A stretch of 64,000 nucleotides of DNA from a virus, in the IMG/VR virus record IMGVR_UViG_3300027911_000012, positions 1 to 64,000 of that record; one strand, written 5' to 3'. The notes beneath the pieces were generated by a model that saw nothing but the letters and a program-made list of their open reading frames with translations, ran no database searches and was not told the DNA's origin. The position numbers and the translations under genes were made by a program. This document shows positions 15,830 to 23,197 of this stretch, piece after piece (the first letter of the stretch is position 1; each line of letters starts with the position of its first letter).

Positions 15830-16093
15830 ATGAGCATCAGGCTGGCGATGGTGTTGAGGGAATGGCGCAAGGGCAGTGGAGTCACGCTCAGACAGGTCAG
15901 TGAAGAGTCAGGGGTGTCGGTGAGCACATTACACCGTGTCGAGATGGGGATTAGGAAAGCGACAAGCACGAGCCAGGACAACCGGAGAGCTGACAGCAAC
16001 GGGCTGGACGGAGTCAGCTTAGGCCGCTTGATTGTCTGGTTGCTGAGTGAACCGGTAACGGAACCGGACAAGACCGAGGCGGCGCAATCATGA
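15830..16093 (+). CDS. XRE-family transcriptional regulator
   Basis: 87 residues. Residues about 3-40 form a Cro/C1-type helix-turn-helix (LREWRKGSGVTLRQVSEESG then VSTLHRVEMG). Size and fold fit a phage Cro-like repressor. It is embedded in the rightward operon with an ATGA overlap to the next gene, unlike the two other XRE genes here, which have their own promoters. Confidence 0.8.
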   Translation: MSIRLAMVLREWRKGSGVTLRQVSEESGVSVSTLHRVEMGIRKATSTSQDNRRADSNGLDGVSLGRLIVWLLSEPVTEPDKTEAAQS

Positions 16094-16578
16094 TTACCGA
16101 TCCCCACCCGAACCGCAAGCCGTTTACTGGCACTCTGTTCTTTATCGGCAAGGTGTCGCATAAATCCCCAGCGGGCGCGCGTGGCCGGAAAGTAATCGTT
16201 ACCCGTGACGCCGTAGAACGTTCGTTGTCAACGCTGGTCGGCATGGGCGTGAATACCGGTGCCGATCTGGAATGCCACAATCAGCGGCACAAGGTTGGGG
16301 TGATTACCGATGCCAGGATCGTGGACAACCGCGTGGAGATTGACGGTTACCTGTATGCGCTGGATTTCCCCGAAGTCGTAGACAGGCTGTGTGCCAGTGC
16401 CGAGGATTTCGGTATGAGCTACGAGGCCACGGATTGTCTGGTCAAGGACATCACGGACAAGGTGTGGACGATTGCGCGTCTGGTGTTCACGGGAGCCGCG
16501 ATACTAAAGCGAGACAGGGCGGCGTACAAGGGGACGGAAATAAAACTGATCGATGTGGGGAAGGGGGAATGGTTATGA
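16090..16578 (+). CDS. Phage protein resembling capsid-associated protease-like proteins
   Basis: 162 residues. The middle (CHNQRHKVGVITDARI, then IDGYLYALDFPEVVDRL and MSYEATDCLVKD) and the end (VFTGAAILKRDRAAY) match from memory a phage family usually found beside portal and scaffold genes and sometimes called a prohead-core or maturation protease. Here it lies in the early region among regulators. No clear catalytic Ser/His pair can be assigned, so a non-proteolytic role is equally possible. Confidence 0.5.
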   Translation: MITDPHPNRKPFTGTLFFIGKVSHKSPAGARGRKVIVTRDAVERSLSTLVGMGVNTGADLECHNQRHKVGVITDARIVDNRVEIDGYLYALDFPEVVDRLCASAEDFGMSYEATDCLVKDITDKVWTIARLVFTGAAILKRDRAAYKGTEIKLIDVGKGEWL

Positions 16579-16781
16579 TGTCGATGTCGAGATTGCATTG
16601 GCCCGACAAACCCGAATGGCAGCCGGATGCGCGCCAACACGCCATGGTCATCATGGACGAGGTTCAGGGCGACTGGCACCACGCGCAGGAATGCGTCATG
16701 GCCATGGTGGTGAGTGGCGCAGTCACCGTAGGGTACGCGCAAAGGTTACTGTGGCTGACGATGCCGCACGGAGAATGCTAA
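16575..16781 (+). CDS. Small hypothetical protein
   Basis: 68 residues from ATG 16575 (or ATG 16578), overlapping the upstream stop. AAGGGGG lies 7-10 nt before the ATG. Helical, His/Met-rich. No family is recognised. Confidence 0.55.
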   Translation: MMSMSRLHWPDKPEWQPDARQHAMVIMDEVQGDWHHAQECVMAMVVSGAVTVGYAQRLLWLTMPHGEC

Positions 16782-17300
16782 GTGAAATTCAACCGAGTAT
16801 TCGCGATGCCAAATCCCGATACGTTCAGCATCAAGCCTATCGCGGAACTGCTTGATCGTTGCTTGAAAGCCGACCAGGTCATCATTGATCCTTTTGCGCG
16901 AAACAGCAAACGCGGTACGGTGACGAACGATCTAAATCCGAACACGAGGGCGACTTTTCATCTACTCGCGGAAGACTTCGTAAGGACGTTGACGCCAGAC
17001 ACTTCGGATGTGGTTCTGTTTGACCCGCCGTATTCGCCGCGCCAGATTTCAGAAGTCTACCAGCAAGTCGGTAGACCGTGTTCGACGAAGGAAACACAGA
17101 ACGCGAGACTGTACAAAGTTGTAAAAGATGGTCTCGATCAAAGCCTGAAGCCAAAAGGAATCGCGATCTGCTGTGGTTGGAACTCTCTAGGGTTCGGCAA
17201 AACACGAGGGTACGAGATGCTGGAAATCCTGCTCGTGACGCACGGCGGGGCGCATAACGATACGATTGTTACGGTTGAACGCAAACGGGGAAAGGATTGA
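16782..17300 (+). CDS. N6-adenine/N4-cytosine DNA methyltransferase, small phage type
   Basis: 172 residues from GTG 16782. The catalytic motif IV is FDPPYS (80-85). A motif-I-like IIDPFAR...NDLNP (34-52) precedes it and a motif-X/I-like region (CCGWNSLGFGK) follows. The order and short length match a compact phage methyltransferase family without a separate target-recognition domain. It would methylate phage DNA, probably to escape restriction. No partner endonuclease is seen. Confidence 0.8.
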   Translation: MKFNRVFAMPNPDTFSIKPIAELLDRCLKADQVIIDPFARNSKRGTVTNDLNPNTRATFHLLAEDFVRTLTPDTSDVVLFDPPYSPRQISEVYQQVGRPCSTKETQNARLYKVVKDGLDQSLKPKGIAICCGWNSLGFGKTRGYEMLEILLVTHGGAHNDTIVTVERKRGKD

Positions 17301-17349
17301 TATGAATGCCGTGGATCAGTGTATGTCATGAGGCGGTCGGCTCCGGATT

Positions 17350-17526
17350 GTGTCGTTGTCGCGCGCGGATAGGATACGGGAACGGTTAGGCCGGATGTGG
17401 TTAGCGGAATGCGGCCAGTGTAGACAGCGGTCGCGTGTTGTGCCGGACGCGTGGCGATTGCTGGTGAAAGAGTGGCGACAGGCGCGAGCAGCGAAACAGG
17501 ACTGGGAACAACCGAGTCTGTTTTGA
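17350..17526 (+). CDS. Small protein ending in a sliding-clamp-binding-like motif
   Basis: 58 residues from GTG 17350. A basic helical start, a CGQC pair, a second helix, and a C-terminal EQPSLF. QPSLF is close to the bacterial sliding-clamp-binding pentapeptide (QLxLF type), here at the extreme C-terminus as in many clamp clients. There is no good ribosome site before the GTG, so the start and even expression are uncertain. Confidence 0.45.
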   Translation: MSLSRADRIRERLGRMWLAECGQCRQRSRVVPDAWRLLVKEWRQARAAKQDWEQPSLF

Positions 17527-17573
17527 ATTCCGAGGCAGGTTAAATTTCATTTTTCAAACAAGGAGAAACTAAA

Positions 17574-18059
17574 ATGTGGAGAATCAGTAACGAGAACGGT
17601 GAATCCGCTGGATGGCGAAACTGGGGCAGGCTCATGCTGTCCCTGATACCCGCCGCCTTTGGGGGAGCGGCAGTTCTTTGGATCATTGCCGGATTCGGTT
17701 GGATTGATCTCACGCGGGAGTTACGCATGGAGAGAAGAACCATGCAAAGTGTTGGGATCAGCGTGTTACCTAAATCGAGCATTGGACTACTGGCACACGA
17801 CGGGCCGTGCTTAAAGGTCGATTCATCCTACATGGATGGTGATCGACTCCAATTCTATGCGAGTAACTCTTGCTCGCATTGGCTATACAATCCCGCTTTC
17901 TACTATCGGATAAAGGCCCACAACGGCACCGTAATAGACAGCCACGAGTGGCTGTTCAATGGCGATTCCGATCTTGCGCCTAAAGAACGCAGGGAGCAAT
18001 TTATAGATCTGGCTGACGACAGTCGGGCAGAACAAGTGGAACTGTGGATGCGAAAGTAG
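17574..18059 (+). CDS. Single-pass membrane protein, unknown function
   Basis: 161 residues. One hydrophobic helix (about residues 20-42) followed by a soluble domain with several aromatics and a Cys pair, probably outside the cytoplasm. AAGGAG sits 8 nt before ATG 17574. Unknown family; host-envelope modification or exclusion is possible. Confidence 0.65.
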   Translation: MWRISNENGESAGWRNWGRLMLSLIPAAFGGAAVLWIIAGFGWIDLTRELRMERRTMQSVGISVLPKSSIGLLAHDGPCLKVDSSYMDGDRLQFYASNSCSHWLYNPAFYYRIKAHNGTVIDSHEWLFNGDSDLAPKERREQFIDLADDSRAEQVELWMRK

Positions 18060-18139
18060 ACGAGAGGGACTCCAGAGCGGGATGAAACGATTACTGGAGG
18101 AGATTGATAAGCACAGGACTGGTTAGCGGTCAGGGGGAA

Positions 18140-18184
18140 GTGCATCAGCGTCGAAGCCGCGAAGCGGCTGAGTAAGCTGTGCAC
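18140..18184 (+). other. Two-tier RNA hairpin in an intergenic gap
   Basis: GTGCA-T-CAGC (18140-18149) pairs with GCTGTGCAC (18176-18184), nine base pairs with one bulge. Inside it AGCCGC (18155-18160) pairs with GCGGCT (18164-18169) around a GAA triloop. It lies in a 157-nt gap (18060-18216) with no gene. There is no T-run, so it is not a standard terminator; a structured leader or small RNA is possible. Confidence 0.45.
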
Positions 18185-18216
18185 GATAGGGGGAGTTAGG
18201 ACTACAGAGCACTGCT

Positions 18217-18405
18217 ATGGCTGGCTACACTCAACGCGACTGGATGTGTCTCAGGAAGTTCCGGTACGACACGATCGAGCAGTGTCAAGCCGAGGTGGAC
18301 AGGTTGAATCGGAAGCCATTACAGATTGGTCGTGCGGGTGCTTACCGATGCCCGTATTGCCAGAAGTGGCACGTAGGACGAGAGAAAGGGAGGAGATACA
18401 CGTAA
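18217..18405 (+). CDS. Small conserved phage zinc-finger protein
   Basis: 62 residues. The C-terminal AYRCPYCQKWHVGRE is a zinc-knuckle-like motif that I recognise in many phage proteins of this size. Basic overall, so nucleic-acid binding is likely. Confidence 0.65.
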   Translation: MAGYTQRDWMCLRKFRYDTIEQCQAEVDRLNRKPLQIGRAGAYRCPYCQKWHVGREKGRRYT

Positions 18406-18476
18406 CGCGTAAATCGCAGATCAACATCAACGCATCACCAACCGGAGCGTGGCGCTCCAGAAACGAGACAACGAGT

Positions 18477-19310
18477 ATGACGTTCAAGAAAGTGTTGCAC
18501 GCAATCGCAAAACTGTTTGTGGCTTGGGTGAGTGGTGTCGTGGTCATGACCATGCTTGCCGGTGCCGCGTACGCGTGGCCGAAGTGTGCAGGAAACTGGG
18601 TCGAGGTGCCACCGGGTACCAAAGGTCCGGGCAAGATTTATAAAGACAAGCAGGGAACGTGGGAATGTATCGTGGACAAGGACGGCGGTGGCGTGAAGAT
18701 CAAGAACACGAACACGAACAACAATACGAACACGTCATCGTCTAGCTCCAGCTCCAGTGCAACCAGCTCCAGCTCGTCTAGCGCGGCTGGTGGTGACGCG
18801 TCCAACTCCAACAACACGACGAACAACGTGGCTGCCGGTCCGGCAAGCACGGCTTACGCTCCAACAGCGTTACCCACAGTGCCTTGCTTCAAAAGTTACG
18901 GGGCAGGGTTTCAGGGCAGTATCGGTCTGAGCATCGGCGGCGGCAAGGTTGACGAGAACTGCGTAATTCTGGAGGCTGCACGGTCGCTGGCGTTACATGG
19001 GAGCGATTTAGCGTACTGCAAAGTCATGGTCAGCCATAAAGCGCTCCGGAAGGCTGGGGTGACGCTGGAAGACTGTATGAGGGTGTACGAGCCGCCGAAA
19101 CCGGAACCGGTGCAGCCTAGCCCCGCTGTGGCCCCGCAGGCACCACCACAGATTATCGTGCCGGCGCCCGCGGTGACGGTTAACGTGCCAGCTCCGGTGA
19201 TTGCGGAAACGGTCCCGGCACAGGCACCAGCAGTATCGTGCCCTAAACCGGTCAAGCGCGTCCATCACGTCCACCGAGACGCGAACGATCCGTGTTCGCA
19301 AAAGAAGTGA
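18477..19310 (+). CDS. Secreted protein with Asn/Ser-rich linker
   Basis: 277 residues from ATG 18477. Residues about 1-35 form a signal peptide ending AGAAYA-WP. A short Cys-containing domain is followed by a low-complexity Asn/Thr then Ser tract (about 85-120). A conserved domain with paired Cys follows (from CFKSYGAGF to LEDCM), then a Pro/Ala/Val-rich region and a basic tail. A similar C-terminal domain occurs in exported proteins of other phages. Likely periplasmic or surface-exposed; function unknown. The ribosome site is weak. Confidence 0.65.
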   Translation: MTFKKVLHAIAKLFVAWVSGVVVMTMLAGAAYAWPKCAGNWVEVPPGTKGPGKIYKDKQGTWECIVDKDGGGVKIKNTNTNNNTNTSSSSSSSSATSSSSSSAAGGDASNSNNTTNNVAAGPASTAYAPTALPTVPCFKSYGAGFQGSIGLSIGGGKVDENCVILEAARSLALHGSDLAYCKVMVSHKALRKAGVTLEDCMRVYEPPKPEPVQPSPAVAPQAPPQIIVPAPAVTVNVPAPVIAETVPAQAPAVSCPKPVKRVHHVHRDANDPCSQKK

Positions 19311-19318
19311 GGCCGACA

Positions 19319-19522
19319 ATGGCGAACGAGAACGAGTACGACGTGCAGTTCCGATTCGACGATTACAGTGGCCGTTTTTACCGAAAGGACAAGAACGGTC
19401 AATGGTACAAGTTTCACCAGATCGGCAATGCCGGAGTGGCGTCCGATGTAGCCGGGTTGCTGATCAAGCTCGGACACCGAGTTGATTTCATACCAGAAAG
19501 GGCGCGCGACACGGATTGGTAG
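19319..19522 (+). CDS. Small hypothetical protein
   Basis: 67 residues from ATG 19319 with GTGAGG upstream. Strand-rich and aromatic (FRFDDYSGRFYRKDK). No known family. Confidence 0.6.
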   Translation: MANENEYDVQFRFDDYSGRFYRKDKNGQWYKFHQIGNAGVASDVAGLLIKLGHRVDFIPERARDTDW

Positions 19523-19558
19523 TAAGGAAAGCCAAATCCAAAAAGGAGAACACTGAAT

Positions 19559-20014
19559 ATGTTTGACAACGACGAGTACAAACGCGAACAACATTACCTG
19601 GCGGCCGAACGCCAGGATGACATCAACAAGCTGCGGGCCGGTGAGTATGGCGGCGGCGATGACGATGACGACGCCGAGTTCTTCTCGGACGAGCCGCGCG
19701 ACGATACTTATGACGAGCCCGTGCCGATTATCGGGAACGCCGACGACGAGGACGAGGCTTTGGCGGAATTGGAGCCGGAGCCGGTCATTGACGAGAACGC
19801 CCCGGTGCCGACGCCCGCAACCGTACCCGAAGATCACCAACCGCTGCCGGGGTATCGGGGCGCGGATAGCCCGCCGACATCGGGGAAACGTAAGCAGGCT
19901 AAGAAGTCGAAAGCCCAAGCCCGCTCCGCAAAAGGCCCGAAACCGTCAAGGCTGAAACCGCGACCGAAGACGGTGAAAAAGGTTGTCAAAAAAGGAAAAA
20001 GCAAGAAACACTGA
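19559..20014 (+). CDS. Acidic-basic low-complexity protein
   Basis: 151 residues. Residues 30-90 are dominated by Asp/Glu, residues 105-151 by Lys/Arg/Pro in a histone-tail-like manner. The split charge suggests DNA or nucleoprotein binding, or charge-based assembly. AAGGAG precedes ATG 19559. Last gene before a convergent gap. Confidence 0.6.
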   Translation: MFDNDEYKREQHYLAAERQDDINKLRAGEYGGGDDDDDAEFFSDEPRDDTYDEPVPIIGNADDEDEALAELEPEPVIDENAPVPTPATVPEDHQPLPGYRGADSPPTSGKRKQAKKSKAQARSAKGPKPSRLKPRPKTVKKVVKKGKSKKH

Positions 20015-20037
20015 TTGGCGTAGGCTTGAAGACTTTG

Positions 20038-20074
20038 CCTGAGCCCGCGAACATTGACACAAACCGGGCTCAGG
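20038..20074 (+). terminator. Probable terminator hairpin
   Basis: CCTGAGCCCG (20038-20047) and CGGGCTCAGG (20065-20074) form a perfect 10-bp stem with a 17-nt loop, followed by TTTATG. The T-run is short, so termination may be partial. It lies right after the last rightward gene and before the oppositely oriented HNH gene; the remaining gap to 20274 holds no gene. Confidence 0.55.
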
Positions 20075-20274
20075 TTTATGTAAACAAAGACGTTTATTGG
20101 TTGTGTCATACGGTTGTATCAAGCACTAGCGGATATTGAACCAGACACAATCTGAACAAAGTTCGAACAGAGATGTAGGTGGGTTTGTTATCTTAAACTT
20201 ATGGGTTTTTGTTTCAAAAAGCGGATGTATTCTTAGTCTTTACCCCATAGAACCTTAAGCCCTCGGACGCGGAT

Positions 20275-20742
20275 TTACTCCACCAGATTACCGTGCTCGT
20301 CGTACTCATCCTCGTTCCATTCGTCTGGGCAAAACTCCCCATGAACCTCTGGGTCGTATATCTCGTGACTCGGACTGTATGGGGCGGTCTTCCATTTCTG
20401 TTCCGCGTCAAAGTCGTGTGTTTTTTGTCCTGATCGATGCTCGTACAGCTCGTAGCGTTTGATCCAGTTGCAGTTGGCGCACAGCACTTGAAATTCATCG
20501 TTCCACCCTTCCGACGAATCCAGAATGCGCCGATACTCGCTTGTAGGGGTGACTCCCTCGCGCCTGCGTTTGGTTCCGCCGCCGTCGATATGATCAATCT
20601 GCAACACGCGAGGGTCAACCGTGCCGCAGTTGCGGCATTTCGCGCCCAAATGCTCGATGGCCTGTAGGCGCAAAGCCACGGAACCTCCCATAGAGCGCTT
20701 GATCATTTCTTTGGCGATTTGCTTGAACCGATTGCTGGCCAT
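20275..20742 (-). CDS. HNH endonuclease
   Basis: 155 residues from ATG 20742 (GGGAGGG 10 nt upstream). The HNH core is CRNCG, then LQIDHIDGGG and LCANCNWIKR, with four Cys binding a structural zinc. The C-terminal third is acidic. It is expected to be a DNA nicking or cutting enzyme. It follows the RepA-like ATPase gene by 2 nt on the same strand, forming a two-gene leftward unit in an otherwise rightward arm. Confidence 0.85.
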   Translation of the reverse strand: MASNRFKQIAKEMIKRSMGGSVALRLQAIEHLGAKCRNCGTVDPRVLQIDHIDGGGTKRRREGVTPTSEYRRILDSSEGWNDEFQVLCANCNWIKRYELYEHRSGQKTHDFDAEQKWKTAPYSPSHEIYDPEVHGEFCPDEWNEDEYDEHGNLVE

Positions 20743-20744
20743 TT

Positions 20745-21719
20745 TTACTGTACCCTCCCGATTCGATACGATCCCCACTTGGCTTTCGACACTAGACCGG
20801 CATCGATTAAATCGATAAGCCGGCGATTTACGGTGGATCTGGACAAGCCTAGCACTTCCCCAACGTCAACGATGTCTTGGGTGGTCAGAACGGCGCCAGG
20901 CTCATTGGAAAACAGGACAGCGTCAAAATCCTCGAAGCGCAGCAGCGGGTCAGTCGATCCATTAAGCACGGGTATCAAGATGCCTTGAGTAGAGAACTTG
21001 TAATGCAGACGATCGGCGAGGCCGCTTTTGGACTGGATTGTGATCGTGCGACGGGCGTCGGACGGGTTGTCGGGGTTGACGTAATCGATGGATACAAACG
21101 TCGAGCTACCCTGAAGCCACGAGTAGGCTCCGGCGAATCGGTCACGGCTAGACGCATAGTGATCCTTGGGCTTGGAGGAACAACCACTAGCCACGAGCGT
21201 CAGGTTATATTGGAACAGTGCGCGATTGATTTCGGAAATAGTATCAGCGACCGCGCTGGGATCGTTCTGGTTTTTGGTGCAAATGGGTTGGATGCCGTCA
21301 AGGAAAAGTACGTTGAGCTTGGGTACCGCGTGAATGGCTTCTTGGCAGATGCTTTCAAATGTTCTCGGCGAGACGCTGCTCGTGGTTGACAGTACTTCTA
21401 CCTCGGCCCCTACGCGGTTCATCACATCCTTGGCATGTTGCGCTGTATGTATGGTGGACATATAGCAACATGAGGCTGGATGTGACTCGTGGCCGAAAAC
21501 CGGCCGTCCGGCCATCCAATCCCGGATGATCTGAAACAGCAATGTGGTCTTGCCCACGTATGTGGGGCCACCGATCAGGGAAATAGCTCCACGGCGGAAT
21601 AGACGGTCAACGATGAAATCGGCAGGTTCGGTGAAGGACTCGTTATCGGGGGGCTTCGGTGCAGGTTGTTTGGAATTGGCTTTACGTCGGTTCGAGGACT
21701 TCGGTGCTTTCGGTGACAT
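20745..21719 (-). CDS. RepA-like AAA ATPase with C-terminal winged helix
   Basis: 324 residues. A disordered basic N-terminus, then Walker A GGPTYVGKTTL (50-60), Walker B NVLFLDGIQP, and a RecA-like core of the AAA_25/RepA helicase type. Residues about 275-324 form a winged helix (LGLSRSTVNRRLIDLIDAGL). The architecture suggests a replicative helicase loader or a regulatory ATPase. GGAG lies 6 nt before ATG 21719, with a promoter at 21775-21802. Orientation opposite to its neighbours suggests separate control, as for a replication-initiation or lysogeny module. Confidence 0.8.
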   Translation of the reverse strand: MSPKAPKSSNRRKANSKQPAPKPPDNESFTEPADFIVDRLFRRGAISLIGGPTYVGKTTLLFQIIRDWMAGRPVFGHESHPASCCYMSTIHTAQHAKDVMNRVGAEVEVLSTTSSVSPRTFESICQEAIHAVPKLNVLFLDGIQPICTKNQNDPSAVADTISEINRALFQYNLTLVASGCSSKPKDHYASSRDRFAGAYSWLQGSSTFVSIDYVNPDNPSDARRTITIQSKSGLADRLHYKFSTQGILIPVLNGSTDPLLRFEDFDAVLFSNEPGAVLTTQDIVDVGEVLGLSRSTVNRRLIDLIDAGLVSKAKWGSYRIGRVQ

Positions 21720-21774
21720 TCAGGGCTCCGGCAGATTAGGGCAGAAACTTAGCGTTACAATCTCGGCAGGCTAC

Positions 21775-21802
21775 AGTTTATACCCGGTTGGCGGGATGTC
21801 AA
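21775..21802 (-). promoter_or_regulatory. Leftward promoter of the RepA-HNH unit
   Basis: On the minus strand TTGACA (21797-21802), a 16-nt spacer, then TAAACT (21775-21780). The leader to ATG 21719 is about 49 nt and carries GGAG. It faces away from the rightward promoter at 21824, 21 bp away. Confidence 0.6.
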
Positions 21803-21823
21803 GTGCCTATTTTACGAATTTGC

Positions 21824-21852
21824 TTGACAAGAGAACTCGCCGGTAGTAAAAG
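21824..21852 (+). promoter_or_regulatory. Rightward promoter, CGGTAG class
   Basis: TTGACA (21824-21829), 17-nt spacer ending CGGTAG, TAAAAG (21847-21852). It drives the gene at 21884 and probably the following block. The block before the -10 matches the CGGGAG of other promoters in this phage. Confidence 0.6.
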
Positions 21853-21883
21853 TTATTACGGATTAGGGCAGGACTCCCGAAAC

Positions 21884-22045
21884 ATGGATTTCAGAAAAAA
21901 GAAAACGAAGTGCAGACGCGGCCACCGATTAGTCGGCAAGAACCTATACCTGCGCTCGGATGGGTTCCGCGAGTGCAGGCAGTGTTCGCTGATTCGGGCG
22001 CGGCGGTACAATCGAATCAAGAAGAAAGGACAACAAGCGGCATGA
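21884..22045 (+). CDS. Small phage zinc-ribbon protein
   Basis: 53 residues. KCRRGHRLVGKNLYLR then CRQC matches the C-x2-GH...C-x2-C ribbon often attached to phage HNH enzymes; here it stands alone with a basic tail. It may be a DNA-binding remnant of a homing endonuclease or an independent accessory protein. ATGA overlap with the next gene. Confidence 0.65.
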   Translation: MDFRKKKTKCRRGHRLVGKNLYLRSDGFRECRQCSLIRARRYNRIKKKGQQAA

Positions 22046-22527
22046 ATACCAGAAATTACCTGTCAACGCGGTACCGGCATCACACGACACAAGCGGAACA
22101 CGATCGCGCGTTTCTGCGTACACTTGTGGTTCTGATCGTGATCTGCATCGGGTGCGCGATCTGGGCGAGAGCAGAAGCGCAAGACGCGCCGAAGCCAAAT
22201 GCGCCGAGTCCGGCACCTGCGGCGAGTGCACCGGCGCCGGCTCCCGCGCCTGTTCCGGTACCATCACCGTATAAACCCAACGAACTCCAGTCTCTGCAAC
22301 TGGAAAACGCTCAGCTCCGTGCCATCAACGCCAACCAGGCTTACCAAGCGGCACAAGCCGCAATCCCGACGACAAAGGCGAATTTCGAGTCCTCGGTGAA
22401 TGCGCTGGTTGCGTTGTGCAACAAAATCAAGACCGACAACAAATGGCCTGCGACGGTACGGTGCGACATCAACCAGAACCCGATTGTGTTTCAGGACGAG
22501 AAACCAGTAACTCCATCCAAGAGGTAG
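22042..22527 (+). CDS. Membrane-anchored Pro/Ala-rich protein
   Basis: 161 residues from ATG 22042. One membrane helix (about residues 26-45), then a Pro/Ala repeat (about 50-78), a coiled-coil-like segment (LQSLQLENAQLRAI) and a C-terminal domain with two Cys. The layout resembles an inner-membrane spanin or a periplasm-spanning adaptor, but no family match is certain. Confidence 0.6.
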   Translation: MNTRNYLSTRYRHHTTQAEHDRAFLRTLVVLIVICIGCAIWARAEAQDAPKPNAPSPAPAASAPAPAPAPVPVPSPYKPNELQSLQLENAQLRAINANQAYQAAQAAIPTTKANFESSVNALVALCNKIKTDNKWPATVRCDINQNPIVFQDEKPVTPSKR

Positions 22528-22541
22528 CCCCGAGGATAGTT

Positions 22542-23174
22542 ATGGAATATGGCAAGATTGAAACTTTGTACGAGCGCGATCTAGATACCTTCAAGGTTCG
22601 CGTGGGCGAGTTGAAAAACAGGACTTACGGCTTGCTCAAGACTTGGCACTGGACTGAGAAGGTTGACGGTACCAACATCCGCTGCATCTGGCATGACAGC
22701 AAGATTGTTTTCGGCGGCAAGACCGACAACGCACAGATTCACGCTGATCTCATCAAGTGGTTGTACGAGAACGTCACTGCCGACAAACTCCGATCCGTGT
22801 TTCCGGATGAAGACGGAGTTCCTGCCGATGTCGTGGTTTACGGCGAGGGCTATGGCGCGGGCATCCAGAAGGGCGGCGGTGATTACTCTCCGGTCAAGAA
22901 GATCATCGTCTTCGATGTGCTGATCGGCGGCAAGTGGTGGCTGAGCTACGAAAACGTGTGCGACGTGGCGGCGAGGTTGGGCCTTGATGTCGTGCCGTCC
23001 TTTGGCGAAATGACTCTTGAAGATGCCACTGAGTTTGTCCGCAAGGGCTTCAAGTCGAAGTGTGCTGTCAATATCGGCAAGGACGCCGAGGGCTTGGTTG
23101 GACGACCACTAGAAACGTTATTTGACAAAAAAGGCCATCGGCTGATAACGAAACTTAAAACCAAAGATTTCTAG
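22542..23174 (+). CDS. RNA ligase, Rnl2-like
   Basis: 210 residues from ATG 22542 (CGAGGA upstream). The adenylation motif I is EKVDGTNIR, with Lys40 as expected AMP acceptor. Later motifs include VYGEGYG (III/IV region), KGFKSKCAVN, AEGLVGRP (motif IV-like) and a terminal KLKTKDF (motif V). The family seals nicked or broken RNA using ATP; phages use it to repair tRNAs cut by host defences. No polynucleotide kinase partner is seen in the window; a Thg1-like enzyme at 45024 could be a functional companion. Confidence 0.8.
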   Translation: MEYGKIETLYERDLDTFKVRVGELKNRTYGLLKTWHWTEKVDGTNIRCIWHDSKIVFGGKTDNAQIHADLIKWLYENVTADKLRSVFPDEDGVPADVVVYGEGYGAGIQKGGGDYSPVKKIIVFDVLIGGKWWLSYENVCDVAARLGLDVVPSFGEMTLEDATEFVRKGFKSKCAVNIGKDAEGLVGRPLETLFDKKGHRLITKLKTKDF

Positions 23175-23197
23175 GTAGACGAAAGGAATTCCTTCTC

